36,202 nucleotides of DNA, from contig JAFMCU010000012.1 in the NCBI GenBank assembly GCA_017857595.1, positions 1-36,202 of the forward strand. The letters run 5' to 3'. The stretch is from Thermoprotei archaeon (GTDB lineage: Archaea > Thermoproteota > Thermoprotei > Gearchaeales > Gearchaeaceae). Below the pieces are notes generated by a model. It saw only the letters and a list, made by a program, of their open reading frames with translations. It was not told where the DNA came from and made no database searches. Shown piece by piece: positions 1 to 9,337 of this stretch (position 1 is its first letter; every line of letters starts with the position of its first letter). The position numbers and the translations under genes are program-made.

Positions 1-120
1 GCCGACTTAGCTAACTTCGCACGGCCTTTCGGACCGTACTACAGTTAGCTACGGAGGGCGGTTTAACTTCCGAGTTCGGAATGGGATCGGGTTGTTTCCG
101 CCCCCTATGGCCGGCGTGGC
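1..120 (-). rRNA. rrf: 5S ribosomal RNA (3' end cut off by window edge)
   Basis: The reverse complement starts GCCACGCCGGCCATAGGGG and carries the 5S hallmarks: CCCGATCCCATTCCGAACTC followed by GGAAGTTAAACC (loop B/C region and helix III). Helix I should close with a 3' strand complementary to GCCACGCCGGC. Only its inner part (GTCGGC) lies in the window, so about 5-6 nt of the 3' end fall before base 1. No 23S or 16S sequence is next to it on the visible side, which fits the unlinked 5S genes usual in Thermoproteota. The gene is GC-rich against an AT-rich background, as expected for a structured RNA in a thermophile. Confidence 0.96.
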
Positions 121-143
121 AATATTATTTTTTATTTTACTCC

Positions 144-155
144 TATTTAAAATTT
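144..155 (-). promoter_or_regulatory. TATA element of the 5S rRNA gene
   Basis: Read on the minus strand this is AAATTTTAAATA, centred about 26-29 nt upstream of the first base of the 5S RNA at 120. That is the standard archaeal TATA-to-start distance. Confidence 0.55.
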
Positions 156-187
156 GTTCTAATTTTAATTTATAAATAAGATTAACC

Positions 188-212
188 AATTAAATAATCA
201 GTAATTTAGGTG
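188..212 (+). promoter_or_regulatory. TATA element and Shine-Dalgarno-like site of the DUF1512 gene
   Basis: TTAAATAAT at 190-198 lies about 25 nt before the ATG at 219. AGGTG at 208-212 lies 6 nt before it and matches the archaeal anti-Shine-Dalgarno sequence. Either leaderless or SD-led initiation is possible. Confidence 0.45.
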
Positions 213-218
213 TATTAA

Positions 219-1403
219 ATGCAAATGGTGTTATTTAATAGTATAAATATAGTAATATACCAGCTATTACCACCTTCGCAAACAAACGATTTCTATTCAT
301 TTTTATTATCTTTGTTTTATTTTCTAATATTCATAATGTTTTTTGTGAGCATGTTGTTTCCTGGATTACAGCTTAGTCTGTTTACAACTTTTTCATTAAG
401 AAGAATAGGTGATAAAATAACAATCCTTGATGAGCTTGATCTTAAGAGCAAGAAAACTTTAGCTGAACAATTAAAAAAATTTGGAGCTGACGGGGAAAAA
501 TTAAGTGAACATGTAAGAGAATTAACAGAATTTTTCGAAATTAGTCCTGTAGATAGAGATCCAGCAGGGATTTTAAATAGATTAGAATATATTTTAGACT
601 TGACAAGATACAGATTTCGTTCTTTATTAAAACTATATGCCCCAAAGGTGGATGAAAATGCTCTTTCAACTTTAGAAGATACAGCTAGTATTGCACAAGT
701 TATTCATTTGATAAACAGAATTGCAAAACATTATTATAACATGGCAAAGAAATTCAAGAATTATTATATTGCTCAACAGGTTGAATTTATACTTCCATTC
801 TTAATAGATATGGCAAAAAATTATTTCAGAGCTTTACCTGCAACAACTTTAGAGGTTCCAATAGGTGATGGAATTGGTCCTATGGTAATAGCGCGTATGT
901 ATAAAGAGTTTGGAGTGAACGAAACAAAAGAATTGGGTAATGAAATGGTTGTGGGTGAGGCTGAGTTTCAAAATAGAAAGTTGCTTCTTATGAAAGCTTC
1001 AGGTCCGGCAGGCAGAGTAGGGAAACCTGGCGCGGCCGTAAAACAATTAGTTAAATCTTTAGAAGGTAAAGTAAATCTGATAGTTACGATAGATGCGGCT
1101 CTAAAATTAGAAGGTGAAGAGACAGGCGAAATCGCGCAAGGTGTGGGAGCGGCAATAGGTGACCCAGGTCCTGAAAAGTACAAAATAGAAGAAAGTGCAC
1201 TAGAATATAGGATTCCATTGGTAGCAATTATAATTAAACAAGGATTTAATGATGCAATTTCTCCCATGATAAAGACCATCGCTGATAAGGTGGATGATGT
1301 TGTAAATAGAGTCAAAAATCTTGTTCTAGAAACCGTTCCCGAAGGCGGAATAGCTTTAATAGTTGGGATAGGTAATACATTAGGAATAGGTAATGCATCA
1401 TGA
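219..1403 (+). CDS. DUF1512 family membrane-anchored protein
   Basis: A 394-residue protein with an N-terminal membrane region (about residues 25-52, very rich in Phe, Leu and Ile) followed by a soluble domain. I recognise it as DUF1512, a roughly 370-residue archaeal family of unknown function. The C-terminal half has several Gly-rich conserved stretches: GDGIGPMVIARMY near 218-230, ASGPAGRVGKPGAAV near 262-276 and a GxGNxxGxGN tail. These could form a nucleotide- or phosphate-binding site, but that is inference. The next gene starts inside its stop codon (ATGA), so the two are probably co-translated. A second in-frame ATG lies at 225. The family call is from memory of the sequence pattern. 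Confidence 0.8.
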   Translation: MQMVLFNSINIVIYQLLPPSQTNDFYSFLLSLFYFLIFIMFFVSMLFPGLQLSLFTTFSLRRIGDKITILDELDLKSKKTLAEQLKKFGADGEKLSEHVRELTEFFEISPVDRDPAGILNRLEYILDLTRYRFRSLLKLYAPKVDENALSTLEDTASIAQVIHLINRIAKHYYNMAKKFKNYYIAQQVEFILPFLIDMAKNYFRALPATTLEVPIGDGIGPMVIARMYKEFGVNETKELGNEMVVGEAEFQNRKLLLMKASGPAGRVGKPGAAVKQLVKSLEGKVNLIVTIDAALKLEGEETGEIAQGVGAAIGDPGPEKYKIEESALEYRIPLVAIIIKQGFNDAISPMIKTIADKVDDVVNRVKNLVLETVPEGGIALIVGIGNTLGIGNAS

Positions 1404-1609
1404 GTGAACGCATATCTGTATTTTTTGAGCAAGCTTTAAATATAAAACCTATTTCTCAACTAGAATGCATTCAATGTAAGCATAAACTAGAAAGGCCCTA
1501 TAAAGAGAAAGAATATGTAAATAAAGCAGTAGATGATAAATGTCCTAAATGTCAAAGCCCAATGTATGTAAAGGCGATTTACGTTTATCCTCAACCTAAA
1601 CAATTCTAA
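1400..1609 (+). CDS. small zinc-ribbon protein
   Basis: A 69-residue protein with two CxxC knuckles (Cys23/Cys26 and Cys48/Cys51), which should bind one zinc ion as a zinc ribbon. It has no membrane segment, and the ends are basic and polar. The start overlaps the DUF1512 stop as ATGA, the usual sign of translational coupling, so it probably works with that protein. The specific family and function are not recognised. Zinc ribbons of this size often serve in translation or transcription complexes, but nothing here decides that. Confidence 0.8.
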   Translation: MSERISVFFEQALNIKPISQLECIQCKHKLERPYKEKEYVNKAVDDKCPKCQSPMYVKAIYVYPQPKQF

Positions 1610-1610
1610 T

Positions 1611-2303
1611 ATTGAATCAGAAATAAAATTAAGGAAAGAATTAAAATCTTTTTATGAAAATTATGCAGAAGATTTTAGCTATACTAGAATAAGACCTTGG
1701 AGAGAAGTAGTTTATTATTATAAACTTTTTAAAGGGACTCAAGTTGTTTGTGATCTAGGTTGTGGAAATGGGAGGCATACAAAAGAATTATTCAAATTTT
1801 GCACGATTGTATTAGGAATTGACTTTTCCTTTAATCTTTTAAAAATAGCAAAATTAAAAAATTTAAGTAATTATCCATTATTCTTTCCAATTGTAGCTGA
1901 TGCTTTGAAATTGCCTATAAAAGATCAATTATTAGATGGCATAATTTCTGTTGCTGTCTTTCATCATATTCCGAATGAACATAATAGAATCGATTTTATC
2001 AAAGAATGTAAAAGAACACTCAAACGTAATGGAATTTTGATATTAACTGTCTGGAGTATTGTAAATATTAAAAATTTAATCCATTCTATAATACAAACAT
2101 TAAAATATTATAGAAGAATGTTTTATGAATTTGGAGACGCATATGTTTCTTGGGCTGGTAAATACAATAGATATTATCACTTTTTTTCAAAAAAAGAATT
2201 AAAAAATCTGTTTCTCAAAGCTGGTTTAAATAAATTTGTAATCATGCAATTTGGAACTTTTCCTAATAAGAAAAATTTTCTTTTACTTGCAATTAAAAGC
2301 TAA
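1611..2303 (+). CDS. Trm9-like SAM-dependent methyltransferase with a non-canonical start codon
   Basis: The open frame runs from just after the preceding stop (TAA 1607-1609) to 2303 and encodes about 230 residues of an intact class I methyltransferase. Numbered from ATT 1611, motif I is DLGCGNGR at 48-55, followed by GIDFS, the acidic ADALKLP motif and the AVFHHIP strand-4 motif. An RIRPW motif precedes motif I. This order resembles the Trm9/ALKBH8 tRNA-wobble-uridine methyltransferase group. The frame is closed by TAA at 1569 and holds no ATG, GTG or TTG before TTG 1905, which would delete the SAM site. Initiation is therefore probably at ATT 1611 or ATA 1623, or by +1 frameshift from the zinc-ribbon gene. 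A sequencing error is less likely but possible. It is the third gene of the DUF1512 operon. Confidence 0.82.
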   Translation: MESEIKLRKELKSFYENYAEDFSYTRIRPWREVVYYYKLFKGTQVVCDLGCGNGRHTKELFKFCTIVLGIDFSFNLLKIAKLKNLSNYPLFFPIVADALKLPIKDQLLDGIISVAVFHHIPNEHNRIDFIKECKRTLKRNGILILTVWSIVNIKNLIHSIIQTLKYYRRMFYEFGDAYVSWAGKYNRYYHFFSKKELKNLFLKAGLNKFVIMQFGTFPNKKNFLLLAIKS

Positions 2304-2335
2304 TTTGTTCTCTTACTTTACATTCCTTTTTCTTT

Positions 2336-3532
2336 TTATACAGTAAGACTTTCTCTTTCTGATATTTCTTTTACAATTTTTAATCTCTCTTCGATGAATT
2401 TCATGTTTATTAGTGTGAAGACAATAGTAACTAAGGAGATTAAGAAAGCTATATCATAGGATAAAAGAAGACCGAATTTATCTGCGATAAATCCATCTAA
2501 AACCGGTGCTATCGCAGCGCCTGACCATCTAATTAAGTTATAAGCAGCTGAGGATATTGACCTTGAATATGGTGATATAGAGATTGCATTAGACGTTAGT
2601 ATTGAATTATTTAAACCGCATGAAATTCCTGATAGTATAATCAAAAATGGTCGTACTAAGCTATTTGACATAGATAGTGATACTAAAATTATTGCGAACG
2701 AGGCTAGAGATGTTAAAAAAACTTTGATATTGGAAAACTTTTTAGTCATTAAATTAAAAATTACTACGGAGAAAAAAGCTACTAAAATTCCCCAATAGAA
2801 ATATATGGTGCCCAAAGTGAATGTGGATAAATCGGCTATTGTAAGAGGTGAATATGCTAAAATAGTGAAGAATCCAAAATTATAGCCAAGTGCAATTAAC
2901 GCGTTCAATTTAACGCCTCTATCTTTTAATGCCTTAAATACATCAGAAGGATTCTTTTTTACTTCTTTTATAGGAGGTTCTTTTATCATACTAATAGTAA
3001 GGATTAAACCTATTGTCATTAAAGTAGCAGTACCAAAGAATGGATACCTCCAACTAAAACTACCCAATATACCACCAAGCAAAGGCCCAGATGAAATACC
3101 GAGACCTAATGCAGCCTCATATAATGTTATTGATCTAATTATGTTTCCTTTAGACGAAAGACCAACAATTATGCTTAAAGCTGTTGTTGTAAATAGTGCA
3201 TTGCCCAATCCCCAAAATCCCCTGTAAATTGCAAATATAGGAATATTTGGAGAGAGCCCTGATAATGTTGAAAAAATAACCACGGTTGACAACCCAAAAA
3301 TTAGAGTTCTTCTATTACCTATCGTCGTGGATAACCACCCAGCAATGAGCATAGCGATTGCCATCACTGCAATATAACTTGTAAAGAGCCATTCAACATC
3401 AAAAGCTGATGCACCCATTTCTTTAGCTATCAACGGTAATAGCGGATCAACAACACCTATACCCATGAATGCAACAAAGGTAGCAAAAGCTACCACAATT
3501 GCTGATTTTTCAAACAAAGGTTCTTTTTTCAT
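2336..3532 (-). CDS. major facilitator superfamily transporter (DHA1-like)
   Basis: A 398-residue, very hydrophobic protein with about 12 predicted membrane helices in two halves joined by a charged cytoplasmic loop (roughly residues 184-210, Lys/Glu rich). The loop between helices 2 and 3 carries the MFS motif A variant GWLSTTIGNRRTL, and helix 1 has the GVVDPLLPLIA pattern typical of drug:proton antiporter-like MFS proteins. The substrate cannot be told from sequence. It is transcribed divergently from the DinB-like gene; on the minus strand a TATA-like AGCTTATATAA lies about 30-40 nt upstream of its ATG. It is monocistronic. Confidence 0.85.
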   Translation of the reverse strand: MKKEPLFEKSAIVVAFATFVAFMGIGVVDPLLPLIAKEMGASAFDVEWLFTSYIAVMAIAMLIAGWLSTTIGNRRTLIFGLSTVVIFSTLSGLSPNIPIFAIYRGFWGLGNALFTTTALSIIVGLSSKGNIIRSITLYEAALGLGISSGPLLGGILGSFSWRYPFFGTATLMTIGLILTISMIKEPPIKEVKKNPSDVFKALKDRGVKLNALIALGYNFGFFTILAYSPLTIADLSTFTLGTIYFYWGILVAFFSVVIFNLMTKKFSNIKVFLTSLASFAIILVSLSMSNSLVRPFLIILSGISCGLNNSILTSNAISISPYSRSISSAAYNLIRWSGAAIAPVLDGFIADKFGLLLSYDIAFLISLVTIVFTLINMKFIEERLKIVKEISERESLTV

Positions 3533-3612
3533 TGAAATTATTAAAAAGTGAATTCCCCAATTATATAAGCTTAAATTAAAATGTCTAAAATCTTTAAATT
3601 AAATGGAAATTC

Positions 3613-4116
3613 ATGGGTAATGAGTTAGATCTGATTAAAGAATACTTTGAATATAATACTTACGTAAGGAGAAAATACTTTGATAAGATATTCAAGGAAT
3701 TGCCTGAAACTGAAAGACATAAAGATAGAGGCGCTTCTTTTCCAAGTTTAGTTGATATATTTGTTCATGTGTTAGATGCTTACAGATACTGGCTTTATTA
3801 TACAATAAATGACAAAGTGAATGAATATTTTAGCTTGAGAGGAAAAATAAAATCTTCAGAAGATGTGGAGAAAGAGATGAAGAATGTGGAAAAATTAATT
3901 GATGATTTTTTCAATAATCTAAAAGAAGAAGATTTGGATAGGTTAATAGTTTATTCTTATAAAAATAGAAAATATCAAATAAAATTAAAAACTATTTTGC
4001 TTCATTTAATAGAAGAAGAATTGCAGCATAGAGGAGAGTTAAATGCCCTTTTATGGCAAATAAATATTGATCCACCAGTTACAGGTTATGATGAATGGAT
4101 TGAACAGAAAAAGTAG
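3613..4116 (+). CDS. DinB/YfiT-fold metal-binding protein
   Basis: A 167-residue, largely helical protein. The pattern VDIFVHVLDAYRYW around His52 and LLHLIEEELQHRGEL with His131 and His139 matches the three-histidine metal site of DinB/YfiT four-helix bundles. Members include bacillithiol- and mycothiol-dependent transferases and hydrolases, but archaea generally lack those thiols, so the substrate is unknown. It stands alone, divergent from the MFS gene and convergent with serS, with only 3 nt between the stop codons. An upstream ATG at 3603 is in another frame and soon hits a stop. Confidence 0.75.
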   Translation: MGNELDLIKEYFEYNTYVRRKYFDKIFKELPETERHKDRGASFPSLVDIFVHVLDAYRYWLYYTINDKVNEYFSLRGKIKSSEDVEKEMKNVEKLIDDFFNNLKEEDLDRLIVYSYKNRKYQIKLKTILLHLIEEELQHRGELNALLWQINIDPPVTGYDEWIEQKK

Positions 4117-4119
4117 AGA

Positions 4120-5373
4120 TTATTCAATCGCGTCAAATTTTGTATAAGGCCTTAAAATCTCAGGAATGATTATTTTATCCTTTTCTTGATAATTTTCTAA
4201 CAATACTGCCATCGTTCTACCTATTGCTAATCCTGAACCGTTTAACGTATGAACGTATTGCGATTCTTTTCTTCCGCCACCTACAAATTTTATATTTGCT
4301 CTTCTTGCTTGAAAATCAGTACAATTACTGCATGAAGATACTTCTAAATATCTATTCTGAGAAGGCAACCATGCTTCTATATCATAAGTTTTTGCAGACG
4401 CAAATCCAAGGTCACCAGTACATAATAATCTAACTCTATAAGGTATCTTTAACAATTTTAAGACTTCTTCCGCATCGTTAACAAGCATTTCTAACTCTTG
4501 AAAGCTTGTTTCAGGAGCTGTAATTTTAACAAGTTCAACTTTATTAAATTGATGCACTCTAAGTATTCCCTTTAAATCTACGTGTCTTCCAGCTTCTCTT
4601 CTAAAGCAAGGAGTATATGCAACGTATTTTAAAGGCAATTGTTTATAATTAAGTGTCTCATTTGCATGTAAGTTTACTAATGCTAATTCAGCTGTTGGAA
4701 GTAACCACAAGTCTTCTTTGCTTGTTCTATACATATCTTCTTCAAACTTTGGTAAATGTCCTGTTCCAAAAGCGCCTTTACCAGTTATCAGTATTGGAGG
4801 AAATATCTCTGTATATCCTCTACTTTTGTGCAAATCGAGCATAAAATTTATTAATGCCCTTTCTAAAGCTGCGCCTTTTCCTTTTAATGTGTAAAAACCA
4901 GAACCAGCTAACTTAACACCTCTTTCGAAATCTATTATATCAAAAGATTCACCTAATTCATAGTGCGCTTTAGGCTTAAAATTGAATTCTCTTTTTTCTC
5001 CTACTTCTCTAACAGTTATATTATCTTCATCTCCTTTACCATATGGAACAGATTCATGTGGTATATTAGGGAGTCTAAATAAAAGATAGTCACGTTTTTC
5101 CTTTAATTTTTCTACTTCTTCTTCCAAACTTTTTATTTGGTTCTCTATTTCATTGACTTTTAAAACTAATAATTCTTTTTCTGATTGTGAAACTTGTGGA
5201 TATTTTTCTGTGAGCTCATTTTTTTCATGTCTCTTTACCTCTAATTCTTTTAATCTCTTTCTATAGAGGTTATCAGCTTCTATTAGTTCATTTAAGGGAA
5301 AGTCTAAATTTCTTTTCTTTAGACTTGCTTCAATTATTAAAGGATTCTTTCTAATTAAATTTATATCAAGCAT
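4120..5373 (-). CDS. serS: seryl-tRNA synthetase
   Basis: A 417-residue class II synthetase that charges tRNA-Ser (and tRNA-Sec where present). Residues about 30-100 form the charged antiparallel coiled coil that grips the tRNA-Ser long variable arm. The catalytic domain shows the serine-pocket TAEL (227-230), motif 2 with FRREAG (257-262) and motif 3 with GSGLAIGRT (379-387). It is the common bacterial/eukaryal-like type, not the rare methanogen zinc-dependent type. It is slightly shorter than many family members but no motif is missing. Its ATG lies 8 nt inside the end of pyrG, so the two genes form an operon. Confidence 0.97.
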   Translation of the reverse strand: MLDINLIRKNPLIIEASLKKRNLDFPLNELIEADNLYRKRLKELEVKRHEKNELTEKYPQVSQSEKELLVLKVNEIENQIKSLEEEVEKLKEKRDYLLFRLPNIPHESVPYGKGDEDNITVREVGEKREFNFKPKAHYELGESFDIIDFERGVKLAGSGFYTLKGKGAALERALINFMLDLHKSRGYTEIFPPILITGKGAFGTGHLPKFEEDMYRTSKEDLWLLPTAELALVNLHANETLNYKQLPLKYVAYTPCFRREAGRHVDLKGILRVHQFNKVELVKITAPETSFQELEMLVNDAEEVLKLLKIPYRVRLLCTGDLGFASAKTYDIEAWLPSQNRYLEVSSCSNCTDFQARRANIKFVGGGRKESQYVHTLNGSGLAIGRTMAVLLENYQEKDKIIIPEILRPYTKFDAIE

Positions 5374-6991
5374 ATTCCTTTCTAATAACTTTAGATATCT
5401 TATTGTTCAATATGTATTTTACCAATGCAAAATATGGCGGTGAAGGCTTATTTGGTCTAGATTTAAATTCAGGATGAGCTTGAGTTAATAAAAAGAATCC
5501 GTTTTTCAATTCAGCAAATTCCAACCTTTTTCCTTCTAGGGAAAAACCGGAGAATATTAAACCGTGCTTTTGTAGTATTTCAAAATAATCAGGATTAACT
5601 TCATATCTATGTCTGTGTCTTTCATAGATTATTTCACTTCCATATATATCATAAGCTAAAGTGTTTTTTACTAGCTTTATTGGATAAGAACCTAAACGCA
5701 TTGTGCCACCTTTATTTATTAAATTTTTTTGTTCAGGCAATAGATCGATTACTGGATGATTCGTATTCGGATCTATCTCTGTTGTATTTGCATCTTTTAA
5801 CCCACATACATTCCTAGCAAATTCAACAATTGCTAGTTGAAATCCATAGCATATTCCTAAAAGAGGTATGTTATTTGCGCGTGCAATGTTTACAGCTTTT
5901 ATTTTTCCTTCAGCACCTCTTGCTCCAAACCCAGGTAAAATTATTATCGCATCTGAAGTTAATAATTGATTAATTACTTCACTATCATTGTTTTCAATTG
6001 ATTCAGAATCTATCCAAATCTTGTTAATTTTAACTTTTAGATTTATGCTTGCATGGTTCAAAGCTTCACTAATGCTTACGTATGAATCAACAAGTTTTGA
6101 ATATTTGCCCACCAATGCAATTTTAACTTCATATACGTATTTATTGTCACATAAATAAATCCAATCTTTCCAATCAGGTGCCCTATTTTCAAGTGCTAAC
6201 AGATTTATCAAAAGCTTGCTTAATCCTTGCCCCTCTAATAAAAGAGGTATTTTGTAAATGTTTTCTACATCATATGAATTAAATACGTATTCAGGTCTAA
6301 CATTTCCAAACAACGCTATCTTATTTCTTGCTTCTATCGAAAGAGGTTTGGCGCTTCTTGCTATTATTATATCTGGCTGTATACCTATTCTCCTTAGTTC
6401 ATTTACACTATGCTGTAATGGCTTAGTCTTTTGCTCACCTGAAATGGATAAAGTAGGAACTAAAGCTACATGTACAAAAACTATACTATGATTACTTTCT
6501 TCCAATCTCATTTGTCTTAATGCTTCTAAAAAGGGTAAGCTTTCGATATCTCCTACAGTACCTCCAACTTCTACAATAGCTATATCAGCGCCTGATTTCG
6601 AAGCTGTTGATCTTATTCTATTCTTAATTTCATCAGTAATATGTGGTATTATTTGAACGCATTGACCTAAATAATCACCTCTTCTTTCCTTTGCAATTAC
6701 TGTTTCATAAATTTGACCAGTTGTAATATTATGCTCTCTATTTAGATTAATTCCAAGAAATCTTTCATAATGTCCAAGATCCATATCAGTTTCTGCACCA
6801 TCTTCTGTTACAAAAACCTCTCCATGCATGAAAGGATTCATGGTTCCGCTGTCAAAATTCAGATAAGGATCTATTTTTATAGCAGTAACTTTATAATTTC
6901 TAACTTGCAAAATTTTCCCTATTGAAGAAGTGATGACACCTTTACCTACAGAAGATAAAACACCACCAGTTATGAATATGTATTTACTCAT
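5366..6991 (-). CDS. pyrG: CTP synthase (glutamine-hydrolysing)
   Basis: A 541-residue enzyme that aminates UTP to CTP with ATP and glutamine. The N-terminal synthetase domain opens with [11 protein letters not shown], the P-loop-like ATP site. The C-terminal class I glutaminase domain has the nucleophile Cys381 in GICYGFQ and the His506/Glu508 pair in QAHPEF. Length and architecture match the family. It is the first gene of a pyrG-serS operon and is divergent from the surface-protein gene at 7062, with about 70 nt between the two starts. Confidence 0.98.
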   Translation of the reverse strand: MSKYIFITGGVLSSVGKGVITSSIGKILQVRNYKVTAIKIDPYLNFDSGTMNPFMHGEVFVTEDGAETDMDLGHYERFLGINLNREHNITTGQIYETVIAKERRGDYLGQCVQIIPHITDEIKNRIRSTASKSGADIAIVEVGGTVGDIESLPFLEALRQMRLEESNHSIVFVHVALVPTLSISGEQKTKPLQHSVNELRRIGIQPDIIIARSAKPLSIEARNKIALFGNVRPEYVFNSYDVENIYKIPLLLEGQGLSKLLINLLALENRAPDWKDWIYLCDNKYVYEVKIALVGKYSKLVDSYVSISEALNHASINLKVKINKIWIDSESIENNDSEVINQLLTSDAIIILPGFGARGAEGKIKAVNIARANNIPLLGICYGFQLAIVEFARNVCGLKDANTTEIDPNTNHPVIDLLPEQKNLINKGGTMRLGSYPIKLVKNTLAYDIYGSEIIYERHRHRYEVNPDYFEILQKHGLIFSGFSLEGKRLEFAELKNGFFLLTQAHPEFKSRPNKPSPPYFALVKYILNNKISKVIRKEYA

Positions 6992-7028
6992 CAGTTAATA
7001 ACATGAATAATAACAATCCATTTTAAAA

Positions 7029-7040
7029 AGTTATAAATTT
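7029..7040 (+). promoter_or_regulatory. TATA element of the surface-protein gene
   Basis: The sequence AGTTATAAATTT is centred about 27 nt before the ATG at 7062, the spacing expected for a leaderless archaeal transcript. Confidence 0.5.
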
Positions 7041-7061
7041 ATCTTATAAAAAATAAAAATC

Positions 7062-8243
7062 ATGAAAATAAGCTTCTTGTCCTTCATAATTCTTATTTTA
7101 ATATTACTTACACCATTTCAAGTTCATTCTTTACCATTACAAAATAAATTCATTTCTTACAAGTATAGTACAAATTTCAAGTTATTAGGCAATAGCTCAC
7201 TTTCCCCTCTAGGCATTCATATAGGATATTCATTTGAACAAAACGTATCGGGAGTGATTAACATTCAAATTTTTTCTTCAAAAAAAGGATGTGATAATCT
7301 ATCTATAGCTTTAAACGGAAGTTCGAATTACGTTTATAAAATAGGCTTTATTTCTAAAACAGGTAAAAATTTTATTTCTCAATCTTTTACTAATACAACT
7401 TGCTATTTTAATAATTTGCTTTATAGCTTCCTCAAATTTCCTTCAAACTATACAGGATTTTTAAATTATCCAGTAGGAATCAATACGTTAATTTATAAAA
7501 ACTTAACTCTTGCATTTAACGGTTTAAAAATGATAGAAAATTTTCCTACTGTTAGCTATACCTTTTCTTTATACTATAAGTTTCTTAATAAGAATAATTT
7601 TTTCTTAAATGAGACAACAATTAAATTAAATTCCACTTTTTATAACAGCTTAGATTTTGGTTTTCCTATCTATGTAAATTTTACAATGAATGGCGTGTTT
7701 AATTCGAGTAAATTATCCAATCAAAAACAATTAAATTATATGACCTTATCATTCCTTTCTTATGGATCAATGGTATTATATTCAACGAATCTTAAGAGTA
7801 GTTCAAAGATTGATGATTTTAAATTTATTGAATTGAAAACATCCACCAATACAACATTCTTTGTTATATCTAACAAAACCATTCAAGGAATTAATATATT
7901 AGGAGATGAAATGAATATAACTTTAAATGGTAATGGAAATTCTTCTATTTTCATCATCTATGGTGGAGAGAATTTGCTTATAAGCTATAATAATTTTAAT
8001 ATCGTATATCCAAATAATTCTACAGAATTACTTTATTATTACTTCATAAATTATGCAACGTTTTTTATGGAACCCAATTCAAATAACATTGTAATAAATT
8101 TAGGAGCCAATGTTGGTTCAGCTAATTTTTCATCAACATCAAGCTATAAATTTTCCTATGGCTACATAATAATTATAATTCTAATAGCGATTTCAATTAT
8201 GTTAATATACATTGCTTTTATTAGAAAAAGGACTAAACGATAA
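7062..8243 (+). CDS. secreted, C-terminally anchored, heavily N-glycosylated surface protein
   Basis: A 393-residue protein with a signal peptide (residues 1-23; hydrophobic core FLSFIILILILL, probable cleavage after VHS) and a single C-terminal membrane helix (about 365-386) followed by the basic tail RKRTKR. The extracellular part is rich in Asn, Ser, Thr and aromatic residues and has about 17 N-x-S/T sequons, so it should be densely N-glycosylated. I recognise no enzymatic domain. The topology is that of an archaeal cell-surface protein, adhesin or solute-binding accessory protein. It lies 36 nt upstream of purA on the same strand. Confidence 0.75.
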   Translation: MKISFLSFIILILILLTPFQVHSLPLQNKFISYKYSTNFKLLGNSSLSPLGIHIGYSFEQNVSGVINIQIFSSKKGCDNLSIALNGSSNYVYKIGFISKTGKNFISQSFTNTTCYFNNLLYSFLKFPSNYTGFLNYPVGINTLIYKNLTLAFNGLKMIENFPTVSYTFSLYYKFLNKNNFFLNETTIKLNSTFYNSLDFGFPIYVNFTMNGVFNSSKLSNQKQLNYMTLSFLSYGSMVLYSTNLKSSSKIDDFKFIELKTSTNTTFFVISNKTIQGINILGDEMNITLNGNGNSSIFIIYGGENLLISYNNFNIVYPNNSTELLYYYFINYATFFMEPNSNNIVINLGANVGSANFSSTSSYKFSYGYIIIIILIAISIMLIYIAFIRKRTKR

Positions 8244-8279
8244 TATTAAAATAAGTGAATTTAATTTAAACTTTGGAAT

Positions 8280-9296
8280 ATGCTAGCAGTAATTGTAGGA
8301 GGAATGTTCGGAGATGAGGGAAAAGGTAAAATAATAAGTTATCTTTCTATAAAAGACGACGTTGATGTAGGTGTTAGAGCAGGTGTTGGAACGAATGCAG
8401 GTCATACAGTTGTTTATCAAAACAAGACTTATAAATTAAGACAAGTACCTTCTTCTTTTGTAAATCATAAAGCTAAATTATATGTAGGTGCGGGTGTTCT
8501 TGTAGATGTTGAAGTCTTTTTAAGCGAAGTCAAGAACTTTTCTTTAGAAGGAAGAGTATGGGTTGATGCAAATTGCACTGTGATTGAAGAACATCACAAA
8601 ACAAAAGATAAAAATGATCCTCACTTAGCAAAAGTGGTTGGTACTACTGGAACTGGTAATGGTCCAGCGATGGAAGATAGAGTTAGGAGAATAGCTAAAA
8701 CATGCAAAGATGTTGAAGTTCTTAAACCATATCTTGAGGACGTCTCCTTAAAGGTCAATGAAGCTATTGATAACAATAAAAAAGTACTAATTGAGGGGAG
8801 TCAAGGAACATTTTTATCTTTGTATCATGGCACTTATCCATATGTAACTTCAAAAGATACAACCGCATCTGCTGCATTATCTGATGTTGGTGTTGGACCA
8901 AAAAAGGTTGAAGATGTAATAGTTGTATTTAAATCTTATATAACAAGAGTAGGAGGCGGACCTTTAGAAAATGAGCTAAGTTTTGAAGAGGCTCAAAAAC
9001 TTAATTTATTAGAATATGGAACTGTGACAGGTAGGCCTAGAAGGGTTGCACCCTTTAATTTAAAGCTAGCAAAAAGAGCAGTTATGCTAAACAGTGCTAC
9101 ACAAATAGCTATAACAAAGATCGATGTTTTATATAAAGAAGCTGCAAAAATTAAAAACTACGAAAAGTTGCCAAAGGATGCAAAGAAATTTATTGAGGAA
9201 GTAGAGGCTGAATTAGGTGTTCCAATAACTTTAATTGGTACAGGTAGCGAAGCAGAAGACATTATTGATCTAAGAAACACAAAACTTAAAAAATAG
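8280..9296 (+). CDS. purA: adenylosuccinate synthetase
   Basis: A 338-residue enzyme that makes adenylosuccinate from IMP, aspartate and GTP, the first committed step to AMP. The GTP loop FGDEGKGK includes the catalytic Asp12, and NAGHTV carries the conserved His42. The IMP-binding segments GTTGTGNGPA and GTVTGRPRR are also present. It is the short archaeal form, about 90 residues shorter than the bacterial enzyme, with no sign of truncation because both termini are normal for that subgroup. Confidence 0.97.
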   Translation: MLAVIVGGMFGDEGKGKIISYLSIKDDVDVGVRAGVGTNAGHTVVYQNKTYKLRQVPSSFVNHKAKLYVGAGVLVDVEVFLSEVKNFSLEGRVWVDANCTVIEEHHKTKDKNDPHLAKVVGTTGTGNGPAMEDRVRRIAKTCKDVEVLKPYLEDVSLKVNEAIDNNKKVLIEGSQGTFLSLYHGTYPYVTSKDTTASAALSDVGVGPKKVEDVIVVFKSYITRVGGGPLENELSFEEAQKLNLLEYGTVTGRPRRVAPFNLKLAKRAVMLNSATQIAITKIDVLYKEAAKIKNYEKLPKDAKKFIEEVEAELGVPITLIGTGSEAEDIIDLRNTKLKK

Positions 9297-9337
9297 AAAT
9301 ATTGTTATATTCTTTATTTCTTATATAGCTTAAAATT

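Noticed and set aside
968-1432. Minus-strand open frame inside the DUF1512 gene
   Set aside because: Lies wholly opposite conserved coding sequence of a recognised family; a shadow frame.
1905-2303. The methyltransferase as a truncated 132-residue pseudogene starting at TTG 1905
   Set aside because: All upstream domain motifs are present in the same frame without a stop, so the domain is intact and only the start codon is unusual.
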